From CAZGVW01 sp964529265 (GTDB lineage: Bacteria > Planctomycetota > Phycisphaerae > Phycisphaerales > UBA1924): a stretch of DNA of 5,364 bases. The stretch's first letter is position 1. Every line of letters starts with the position of its first letter. The stretch is from assembly GCA_964529265.1 (NCBI GenBank), contig CAZGVW010000157.1:1-5364 (forward strand), written 5' to 3'. The translations under genes were made by a program, and so were the position numbers. Below are positions 1 through 5,364 of the stretch, piece by piece. A model generated the notes under the pieces. The model worked only from the letters and a program-made list of their open reading frames with translations. It was not told where the DNA came from and ran no database searches.

Positions 1-2118
1 CTCGGCACCGCGGCGTACATGTCGCCGGAGCAGGCGCGCGGCCGCCCGGTCGATCGCCGCGCGGACGTCTGGGCGTTCGGCTGTGTGCTCTTCGAAATGC
101 TGAGCGGACGCCGGCCGTTCCTCGGCAGCGACATCTCGGAAACGCTCGCCGCCGTGATCAAGGACGAGCCGGCATGGAGTGCGCTGCCGGCGGATCTGCC
201 GGAGCCGCTGCGCCGTCTGCTGCGGCGCTGCCTCGAGAAGGATCCGAAACGGCGGCTCAGTTCGATCGGCGACGCGCGCCTCGAGCTGGATGAGCCGTCC
301 ATGCCCGCGCCGGCGACCGCACCGCCCGCCGCGTCGTCGCGCCAGCCGTCGCGCGCCGGCTGGATCGCCGCCGCGCTGATGACGGCCGTCGCGGCAGGCA
401 CCGTCGCCTGGGCCGGCTGGTTTCGCATGCCCGCCGCGGCGCCGCTCATGCGCGTGACCGTGCAGGCGCCCCCGGAGCACCGGTTGTTTCGCGATCCGGC
501 CAACACGACGATCTCGCCGGACGGGACCAGGGTCGCGTTCATCACCGGCGCGTCGCGGAGCGATGCGAAGCTGTGGATTCGCTCGTTGGATCGACTCGAT
601 GCGGTCGCGGTAGAGGACGCGAGCGGCGCACAGTTGCCCTTCTGGTCGCCGGACTCCGCCATGGTCGGCTTCTTCGCCGGCGGCCATCTGAAAGTGGTGA
701 GCGCGGGCGGCGGCCGCCCGCAGACCCTGGCCGAGGCGCCCGACGGCCGCGGCGCCACCTGGGGCGCGAACGGCGACATCGTGTTCGCCGCCGCGAGTGC
801 CGGACCGATCTCGCGCGTGTCCGCGAACGGTGGGGCGGTGACCACCGTGACCGAGCTGCGATCGGCCGACGGCGAAACGGGGCATCGGTTTCCGTGGTTC
901 CTGCCCGACGGCAGGCACTTCCTGTTTGCCGCGCTGCCGTCGAAGGAGAATCACTACGCCATTTACCGCGGCGAGATTGGGTCGACCTCGCGCGAGCTCG
1001 TGCTGACGGCCGAGACGGCGCCGCTCTACGCCGACCCGGGGTTCCTCATCTACTCGCGTCAGGGCGTGCTGGTCGCGCATCCCTTCGACGCGCGAAGCCT
1101 GACGGTGTCCGGCGAGGCCATCCCCATCGGCGACATGCCCGGCGAAGTCAATCTGGAGTACAGCGCCGGATGGGCGGCGTCGGTCAGCCGCACCGGCAGC
1201 CTCATCTATCTGTCGGCGGCGCAGTCACGATCGCGGCTGGCCTGGCTGGATCAAACCGGACGCGAGGTCGGCGCCATCAACGTCCCGTCCGCGCCCTATG
1301 TCGGCGTCGCACTCTCGCGCGATGGCCGGCGGGCCGTCGTCGGCCAGCTCGCCGCGCCGCTGTCGAGTCTGTGGTTCGCCGACCTCGTCCGGGGCGGTCT
1401 GACGCCGATCGCGCCGGCGACGTCATGGCATTCCAATTCGATCTGGTCGGCCGATGGCCGGTACGTCGTCTTCGGCGCCGACCGGGCCGGTCCCGTCGAT
1501 CTCTACATCCGCGACGTCAACGCCGCCAGAGACGAAGTGCTGTACCAGTCGGAGTCGTTGTTCAAGTACCCCGCGAGCTGGTCGCCCGACGGCAAGACGA
1601 TCGTGTTCACCGATCTGAGTCCCGAGACCGGAAACGACGTGTGGACGATCGCGCCGTTCGACGATCGCAAACCGGTGCCCTTCCTGCGGACGAAGGCGCT
1701 GGAGACGTTCGGGGCCATCTCCCCGGATGGCCGCTGGATGGCCTATCACTCGAACCAGGCCGGCTCGTTCGACGTGTACGTCCAGCCCTTCCCCGGCGGC
1801 GGCAATCCCATCCGCCTCACGACGACCGGCACACTCGACTGGGGCGTCTGGTGGAAGGCCGACGGCAGCCAGGTGCTGATTCTCGGGGGGAATCTCGACC
1901 TGCTGCTGGTGGACGTTCGCCTGACGCCGACGCTGACGGCCGGCGCGCCACGCGTGGTGGGGAAGCTGAACTTTCCCATCATCGCGGCCGCCTCAATCGA
2001 CGCGGCCGGCGACCTCAGCCGGCTGCTCGCCGCGATCCCTGAGCTGGCCGACGGCGCGCGCTCGATGACGGTCGTGCTCAACTGGCGTGAGGCGCGGGCC
2101 GCGCGCCGCAGCCGGTGA
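1..2118 (+). CDS. Receptor-like Ser/Thr protein kinase with C-terminal TolB/PD40 beta-propeller (5'-truncated by the window)
   Basis: The reading frame is open from base 1 and ends at TGA 2116-2118. The ATG at 19 lies inside the kinase domain and is not the start. Numbering from the window edge, residues 1-14 carry the end of the activation segment (GT..YMSPEQARG, subdomain VIII). Residues 22-27 are the DVWAFG of subdomain IX, and 77-86 (CLEKDPKRRL) hold the conserved late-subdomain Arg. The ATP-binding lobe, HRD and DFG motifs lie outside the window, so catalytic competence cannot be judged. A Pro/Ala-rich linker (about 97-118) leads to one membrane helix (119-141; bases 355-423). About ten PD40/WD40-like blades follow, for example near residues 169, 214, 300, 437, 481, 526 and 572 with an S-P-D-G core. 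The protein ends in a T-V-V-L-N-W motif often seen at the end of such proteins. Known family layout: cytoplasmic kinase and extracytoplasmic propeller, presumably a ligand or protein sensor. The substrate is unknown. The domain assignment is secure; the signal sensed is not. Confidence 0.93.
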   Translation, partial: LGTAAYMSPEQARGRPVDRRADVWAFGCVLFEMLSGRRPFLGSDISETLAAVIKDEPAWSALPADLPEPLRRLLRRCLEKDPKRRLSSIGDARLELDEPSMPAPATAPPAASSRQPSRAGWIAAALMTAVAAGTVAWAGWFRMPAAAPLMRVTVQAPPEHRLFRDPANTTISPDGTRVAFITGASRSDAKLWIRSLDRLDAVAVEDASGAQLPFWSPDSAMVGFFAGGHLKVVSAGGGRPQTLAEAPDGRGATWGANGDIVFAAASAGPISRVSANGGAVTTVTELRSADGETGHRFPWFLPDGRHFLFAALPSKENHYAIYRGEIGSTSRELVLTAETAPLYADPGFLIYSRQGVLVAHPFDARSLTVSGEAIPIGDMPGEVNLEYSAGWAASVSRTGSLIYLSAAQSRSRLAWLDQTGREVGAINVPSAPYVGVALSRDGRRAVVGQLAAPLSSLWFADLVRGGLTPIAPATSWHSNSIWSADGRYVVFGADRAGPVDLYIRDVNAARDEVLYQSESLFKYPASWSPDGKTIVFTDLSPETGNDVWTIAPFDDRKPVPFLRTKALETFGAISPDGRWMAYHSNQAGSFDVYVQPFPGGGNPIRLTTTGTLDWGVWWKADGSQVLILGGNLDLLLVDVRLTPTLTAGAPRVVGKLNFPIIAAASIDAAGDLSRLLAAIPELADGARSMTVVLNWREARAARRSR

Positions 2119-2146
2119 GCCCGTCCGCACGCACCCAGGCCCGTTC

Positions 2147-2152
2147 TATGAT
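2147..2152 (+). promoter_or_regulatory. Possible -10 element upstream of the LiaF-like gene
   Basis: TATGAT in the 69-nt gap after the kinase gene differs from the sigma-70 consensus TATAAT at one position and stands out in very GC-rich surroundings. It would start transcription near 2159, about 29 nt before the ATG at 2188. The -35 region 17 nt upstream (about 2124-2129, TCCGCA) matches TTGACA poorly, so the element is weak or depends on another factor. The LiaF-like gene could equally be read through from the kinase gene, since no terminator is visible between them. Confidence 0.33.
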
Positions 2153-2174
2153 GCCCTGAGAGCCACCTTCAGCC

Positions 2175-2180
2175 GGAGGG
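2175..2180 (+). promoter_or_regulatory. Ribosome binding site of the LiaF-like gene
   Basis: GGAGGG lies 7 nt before the ATG at 2188. This is a strong Shine-Dalgarno match at good spacing. It fixes the start codon of the downstream gene and supports it as real against the antisense frames in the same region. Confidence 0.7.
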
Positions 2181-2187
2181 AACGATC

Positions 2188-2721
2188 ATGACCACGACGC
2201 ACCGGCTTGCCATCATCGCCGTCGCCGCCGCGACGGCGCACATGACCGCCGCGTACTTCTTCCGACAGCAGCGCCGGCGCTACGCCGGCAATCGCCGGCA
2301 CATCCTCGTCGTCCAGGGCGGCACGGAGCTGCGACCCACCGCCGAGGAGATCGACGACCTCGTCGTCTCCGTGATGATGGGCGGCGTGGTTCTCGACCTG
2401 CGCCACACCACGTTGAGGCAGCGTCCGGCGCACGTCGACCTGCTTGCCGTCATGGGCGGCGTGGTGCTGGTCGTGCCCGATGACTGGACCGTCCGCCTCG
2501 AGGTCGAGCCGACCATGGGCGGGATGCGCGACGGCAGGACGGGACGCGACGAGGGCGATCGGCCGGTCGACCTGGTCGTGTCGGGACGGGTTGTGATGGG
2601 CGGACTCGATGTGGCCAGTAAAGTACCAGGCGAACGATGGCGCCGCGCCAGGCTGGAAGCGGTGAATCGGAAGCTGGAAAAGAAGGGGCGCGTGGCGAGC
2701 CTGCGGCGGGGAGGGGCGTGA
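2188..2721 (+). CDS. Single-pass membrane protein with LiaF-like (DUF2154-type) C-terminal domain, M-G-G variant
   Basis: This gene encodes 177 aa from ATG 2188, backed by the GGAGGG site 7 nt upstream, to TGA 2719-2721. Residues 7-25 form a hydrophobic helix followed by a basic patch (RQQRRR, 26-31). By the positive-inside rule this would leave the rest of the protein in the cytoplasm. Residues 57-141 show a repeating beta pattern with M-G-G at 64-66, 89-91, 110-112 and 137-139, each in a V-x-M-G-G-V/L type setting. One unit reads AVMGGVVLVVPDDW. This matches the layout of the LiaF C-terminal domain and related 'cell wall-active antibiotic response' proteins, where F-G-G occupies the same turns. 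Members studied in Firmicutes inhibit the LiaS-type envelope-stress kinase; no such role is shown here. A charged loop (113-127) interrupts the last two repeats. Residues 147-177 form a very basic, probably helical tail. The gene sits 69 nt after a kinase gene on the same strand, so co-expression is possible. The family call rests on pattern recognition without a profile search. Confidence 0.8.
   Translation: MTTTHRLAIIAVAAATAHMTAAYFFRQQRRRYAGNRRHILVVQGGTELRPTAEEIDDLVVSVMMGGVVLDLRHTTLRQRPAHVDLLAVMGGVVLVVPDDWTVRLEVEPTMGGMRDGRTGRDEGDRPVDLVVSGRVVMGGLDVASKVPGERWRRARLEAVNRKLEKKGRVASLRRGGA
2377..2603 (+). repeat. Four in-frame copies of ATGGGCGG encoding the M-G-G turns
   Basis: ATGGGCGG occurs at 2377, 2452, 2515 and 2596, each time in frame as the Met-Gly-Gly of a beta repeat. 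The first two copies share a longer stretch of 14 identical bases (ATGGGCGGCGTGGT). Spacings are 75, 63 and 81 nt, that is 25, 21 and 27 codons. This is best read as the DNA trace of internal protein repeats. It is not a separate mobile or regulatory repeat. Confidence 0.75.
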
Positions 2722-2770
2722 CGAGAGAACAGCGCGTCACCGGTCCTTCGCGGACAGCGCCGTCGCGGAC
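2722..2770. other. Convergent intergenic spacer with small GTCC/GGAC inverted repeats
   Basis: This 49-nt spacer lies between the stop codons of two converging genes. It holds a short hairpin, GTCC-TTCGC-GGAC at 2743-2755. The sequence TCGCGGAC occurs twice, at 2748-2755 and 2763-2770. A second GGAC/GTCC pair spans 2767-2781 and runs into the permease's stop codon. The stems are only 4 bp and no U-tract follows in either direction, so this is at most a weak bidirectional stop and not a clear intrinsic terminator. Confidence 0.3.
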
Positions 2771-5167
2771 CTATTCAGTCCGCAGCGTCGACGCCGGATC
2801 CACTCGCGCCGCCCGCAGCGCGGGCACGAGCGCCGCAAGACATCCCGTCGCCGCCAGCGCCGCCGCGACGCCGGCGAACGTCGCCGGATCGGTCGGCGTT
2901 GTCTCGTACAGGAAGCTCTCGATCACCCGCGTCGCCAGCATCGCGCCGCCGATGCCGGCAATCGTGCCAATCGCGATCGGCCACACCGCATCGCGGAGCA
3001 TCGTCCGGACCACCTGGCCCGGACGCGCGCCGAACGCCATCCGCACGCCGATCTCCCTCGTCCGCCGCGCGACCGCATAGGCGGTCATGCCGAACACGCC
3101 GACCAGCGCCAGCACGAGGCCGAGGCCGCCGAGCAGACTGAGCAGCACTGTCCGGCGGCGGGGCGTGATCACGCGATCGCCGAACCAGTCGTTGCCGGTG
3201 CGGATGCGTTCGATGAGCACGCGCGGGCCGATCGACTGCGCGACGCCGCGAAGCTGATTGCCCAGGTCAGGCGTCCGCCCCGACGTCCTGAGAACGACGA
3301 GCATCGCCTGGTTGAGATCGGAGACATCGGGCACGAGCGGATAGAACACCTGCGGCTGCGGACCGCGCGTGTTCAGCGGACCGCCATGCCGCAGATCGGC
3401 AATCACGCCGAGCACGGTCCACGGTTCGGCATTGCGTCCAGACGACGTGAACTCACGGCCGACGGCAGGGCCGTCCGGGAACATCTCGCGCGCGGCCGTC
3501 TCGTTGATCACCGCGCCGCGCAGCCCGGAGGCGTAGTCGGCGTCGGTCGGCAGGCGGCCGGCGCGCAGCCTCGCCTCGATCGTTTCGAAATAACCGGGCA
3601 GCACGCTGAAGAACGTAATGGGGACGGGCTTGCCACCCGCTCTGACGCTCGTGAACGCCGTGCCGCCGCCGAGCGCGAAGTTGTCCACGAGCCCCACGGA
3701 CGTCACGCCGGGAATTGTCCGCAGCCGCTGGACCAGCGACGTGTAGTACGCCTTGTGCACGTGCCCGTCCGGATCGAGCGGCAGCACCTCCATCGTCATC
3801 AACCGGTCGGGATTGAAGCCGAGATCGACGGCCGACAGGCGCGCGAAGCTGCGCAGCATCAGCCCCGCGCCGGCGACGAGCACTACGGCCAGCGCGACCT
3901 CCGCCGCGATGAGCACCTGACTGCCGCGCCGCGACAGCGACAAGCCTTGTTGGCGTCCGCCGCGCGCGAGCGCCGAGTTGAGACGCACGCGCGACAGCCG
4001 TACGGCCGGCACGAGCCCGAAGAGGACAGAGGTCAACAGGAGCAGGGCGGCGGTGAAGCCGAGCACCGTGAGATTGATCGAGACGGGTGAGCTCGACGGC
4101 AGCGACATCGGCATGTTCGCGACGATCGCATCGAGCGCGAGCCACGCGAGCAGGACGCCGACCGTTCCGCCGGCCAAGGCGAGGACGACGCTCTCGGTGA
4201 GCATCTGGCGGACGAGACGGATGCGCCGCGCGCCGAGCGACGCGCGCACTGCCATCTCGGTGTGCCGCGCGGCGCCGCGTGCGAGCAAGAGTCCGGCGAC
4301 GTTGACGCAGGCGATGAGGAGAATCAATCCCACCGCGCCGGCGATGACCTTGACCGTGGTGCGGTACCGTGTCGTCGCCTCCTCGAGCCGCGACGCCACC
4401 GCGACGCGCACCGGCGCGATCGATCCATCGCGGAGCGGCTCGCCGGCCATGCGCGCCGACAGCCGCTCGCGCGCCTGCTCGACCGTCACGCCTGGCCGCA
4501 GCCGCGCGTAGACGTCCACGCGGCCGGTGCCGCGATACGCAAACTGGTCCGGCGGAACCCGCAGCGGCTGGACGATCGGCGTGTCCGGCTCGAACCACGA
4601 CGGAAGCACGCCGACGATCGTCGCCACTTCGTCATCGAGTCGCACGGTCTCGCCCACCGCCTCACGCCTGCCGCCGTAGCGGCTCTGCCAGTACCCGTAT
4701 CCCAGCATCGCCACGCCGGGCCCGCCGTGCTGCGTCTCGTCGCGTGAGAATCCGCGGCCGAGATGCGGCGACACGCCGTGCATCGGCAGGTAGTCTTCGG
4801 TGATGTACAGCACCTCGATCCGCTCGGGTTCCGGTCCGTCGGCGATGCGCCCGCGGAAGGCGGAGCCCCAGCCCGCCACGGCGGAAAACACGTCGTCGGC
4901 CTTCTGCCAGAAGCGCAGGTCGTCCATCGACGGGGTTGGCCGCCGCACCCGGCCGTCGGGCTGAGGGATCTCGACGTTGAGCTCGACGAGCTGCTCCGGG
5001 TCGGGATACGGCAGCGGCCGCAGCATCGCGACGTCGATGACGCTGAAGATCGCGGTGGACGCGCCGATGCCGAGGGCGAGGGTGAGCACGGCGACGAGGG
5101 AAGATCCACGCTGCCGCAGCAGCTGGCGAACGCCGTAGCGAATGTCCTGGCGCAGTGCGTCCATCAT
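2771..5167 (-). CDS. ADOP-type ABC transporter permease (duplicated MacB/FtsX-like)
   Basis: About 798 aa, ending at TAG 2773-2771. The start chosen is ATG 5167-5165, which has GGAG 6 nt upstream. ATG 5164-5162 is a close alternative. An in-frame TTG at 5182 lacks a ribosome site. Residues run as follows: the N-terminal DALRQDIRYGVRQLL signature; TM1 at 24-46; a MacB-like periplasmic core at about 47-271, with a PLPYPDPEQLVEL motif and a DVYARLRPGVTVEQA motif near its end; TM2 272-296; TM3 326-348; TM4 365-389; TM5 417-440; a second periplasmic core 441-672; TM6 675-698; TM7 727-748; TM8 762-784. The FtsX cytoplasmic loop occurs twice, as RHTEMAVRASLGA at 301-313 and RRTREIGVRMAFGA at 701-714. 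The tandem 1+3 / 1+3 helix layout and the length are diagnostic of ADOPs, which usually lack a linked ATPase gene. The family is related to MacB and LolCE-type machines, which move substrates or transmit force across the envelope. The substrate is unknown. The frame is intact and looks functional. Confidence 0.93.
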   Translation of the reverse strand: MMDALRQDIRYGVRQLLRQRGSSLVAVLTLALGIGASTAIFSVIDVAMLRPLPYPDPEQLVELNVEIPQPDGRVRRPTPSMDDLRFWQKADDVFSAVAGWGSAFRGRIADGPEPERIEVLYITEDYLPMHGVSPHLGRGFSRDETQHGGPGVAMLGYGYWQSRYGGRREAVGETVRLDDEVATIVGVLPSWFEPDTPIVQPLRVPPDQFAYRGTGRVDVYARLRPGVTVEQARERLSARMAGEPLRDGSIAPVRVAVASRLEEATTRYRTTVKVIAGAVGLILLIACVNVAGLLLARGAARHTEMAVRASLGARRIRLVRQMLTESVVLALAGGTVGVLLAWLALDAIVANMPMSLPSSSPVSINLTVLGFTAALLLLTSVLFGLVPAVRLSRVRLNSALARGGRQQGLSLSRRGSQVLIAAEVALAVVLVAGAGLMLRSFARLSAVDLGFNPDRLMTMEVLPLDPDGHVHKAYYTSLVQRLRTIPGVTSVGLVDNFALGGGTAFTSVRAGGKPVPITFFSVLPGYFETIEARLRAGRLPTDADYASGLRGAVINETAAREMFPDGPAVGREFTSSGRNAEPWTVLGVIADLRHGGPLNTRGPQPQVFYPLVPDVSDLNQAMLVVLRTSGRTPDLGNQLRGVAQSIGPRVLIERIRTGNDWFGDRVITPRRRTVLLSLLGGLGLVLALVGVFGMTAYAVARRTREIGVRMAFGARPGQVVRTMLRDAVWPIAIGTIAGIGGAMLATRVIESFLYETTPTDPATFAGVAAALAATGCLAALVPALRAARVDPASTLRTE

Positions 5168-5173
5168 GGAGGA

Positions 5174-5177
5174 CTCC
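5174..5177 (-). promoter_or_regulatory. Ribosome binding site that decides the permease start
   Basis: Read on the minus strand this is GGAG, 6 nt before ATG 5167 and 9 nt before ATG 5164. It lies inside the extension that a TTG start at 5182 would add. No purine-rich site precedes that TTG (the upstream bases read CGTTAACTTCTCAC), so translation most likely begins at one of the two adjacent ATGs. Confidence 0.6.
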
Positions 5178-5197
5178 GACAAGTGAGAAGTTAACGG

Positions 5198-5364
5198 CTA
5201 CTTCCGCTTCGTCAGGTTCACCATCAGAGAGCCTTCCTCGGCAGTGAAGCTCGTCGGCCGCGTGGTGTCGGACGGCAACGCCAGCTTCAGCTTCATCTTG
5301 TCGCCGGTCACCTCGACGATGCCGACCTGCAGCTTGCCGGTATCGCTGCCTTCCTGAATCACGA
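5198..5364 (-). CDS. C-terminal fragment of a TIGR03067-like domain protein (continues off the right edge)
   Basis: An open frame enters from the right edge (two bases of a split codon at 5364-5363) and gives 54 codons before TAG 5200-5198. The visible peptide contains VGIVEVTGDKMKLKL, then RPTSF, then LMVNLTKRK at the very end. This order (G-I-x-E-x-x-G-D, R-P-T-x-F, hydrophobic strand, K-R at the C-terminus) is the pattern I associate with the end of the TIGR03067 family. That is a domain of about 100 residues with no known function, abundant in Planctomycetes and also found in Acidobacteria, often in exported proteins. Start, signal peptide and total length lie outside the window. The stop lies 30 nt before the permease ATG on the same strand with no terminator between, so the two genes are probably co-transcribed. 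Frame and stop are certain. The family is a recognition from memory on a short segment, and another small beta-rich domain remains possible. Confidence 0.7.
   Translation of the reverse strand, partial: VIQEGSDTGKLQVGIVEVTGDKMKLKLALPSDTTRPTSFTAEEGSLMVNLTKRK

Noticed and set aside
19..21. ATG at 19 as the start of a short kinase-like protein
   Set aside because: It falls within the conserved Y-M-S-P-E-Q motif, and the frame is open back to base 1 with further kinase sequence (G-T-A-A-Y), so the gene begins left of the window.
573..2042. A 489-codon open frame overlapping the kinase gene on the same strand in another frame
   Set aside because: It is Arg/Gly/Ala-rich low-complexity translation typical of an off-frame in GC-rich DNA. 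It lies wholly within a gene with clear kinase and propeller motifs and has no recognisable domain.
2146..2740. Several minus-strand frames (95, 78 and 96 codons) antisense to the LiaF-like gene
   Set aside because: The plus-strand gene has a strong ribosome site and a regular M-G-G repeat pattern. The antisense frames have neither and read as Arg/Pro/Ser-rich noise.
2743..2781. GTCC/GGAC inverted repeats as an intrinsic terminator or site-specific recombination site
   Set aside because: The stems are only 4 bp, no U-tract is present, and such short GC palindromes are expected by chance at this composition.
2637..3080. A plus-strand frame bridging the convergent spacer and the 3' end of the permease gene
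   Set aside because: It overlaps two well-supported genes, lacks a ribosome site, and has Ala/Arg/Ser-rich composition with no domain.
3386..4090. A 234-codon plus-strand frame antisense to the permease, with many His/Arg/Gln residues
   Set aside because: It mirrors codons of the real gene. There are no hydrophobic core, known motif or dedicated ribosome site, and its composition is that of an antisense shadow.
3453..4598. A 381-codon open frame on the minus strand inside the permease gene
   Set aside because: It is extremely Arg/Ala-rich and shifted relative to the intact ADOP frame. The permease motifs and helices are all in the other frame, so this is a GC-driven shadow.
4763..5194. A plus-strand frame antisense to the permease N-terminus, starting at an ATG
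   Set aside because: It is complementary to the conserved permease start region, no family is recognised, and its composition follows from the opposite strand.

Overview
The window is GC-rich throughout. It reads most naturally as chromosome of an acidobacterium, probably of the Vicinamibacteria type. The basis is gene content: a membrane-tethered Ser/Thr kinase with a TolB/PD40-like propeller tail, and a stand-alone FtsX/MacB-like permease of the duplicated 'ADOP' architecture (acidobacterial duplicated orphan permease). Both gene types are strongly expanded in that phylum. The assignment is inference, because the window contains no rRNA or other phylogenetic marker.

Layout. Positions 1-2118 (+) hold the C-terminal 705 residues of a receptor-like Ser/Thr kinase whose N-lobe and catalytic loop lie left of the window. 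After a 69-nt gap, 2188-2721 (+) encodes a 177-aa single-pass membrane protein with a LiaF-like (DUF2154-type) beta-repeat domain in which the usual F-G-G signature is M-G-G four times. A 49-nt gap separates it from a convergent gene, 2771-5167 (-), a full-length ADOP-type ABC transporter permease of about 798 aa. Only 30 nt upstream of that permease, on the same strand, is the 3' end (5198-5364) of a gene whose last 54 codons resemble the C-terminus of the TIGR03067 family. It continues off the right edge.

How they may work together. The plus-strand pair (kinase, LiaF-like protein) would suit envelope sensing and signalling, but nothing in the sequence proves a functional link, and the second gene may have its own promoter. 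The minus-strand pair (TIGR03067-like protein, ADOP permease) is spaced like an operon. No ATPase gene is visible beside the permease, which is normal for ADOPs. Coding density is very high. Apart from the 69-, 49- and 30-nt gaps the whole window is coding, and no RNA gene, mobile element, CRISPR array or attachment site was seen. I found no convincing new multi-gene system. The items most worth a second look are the M-G-G variant LiaF-like protein and the TIGR03067/ADOP pairing.
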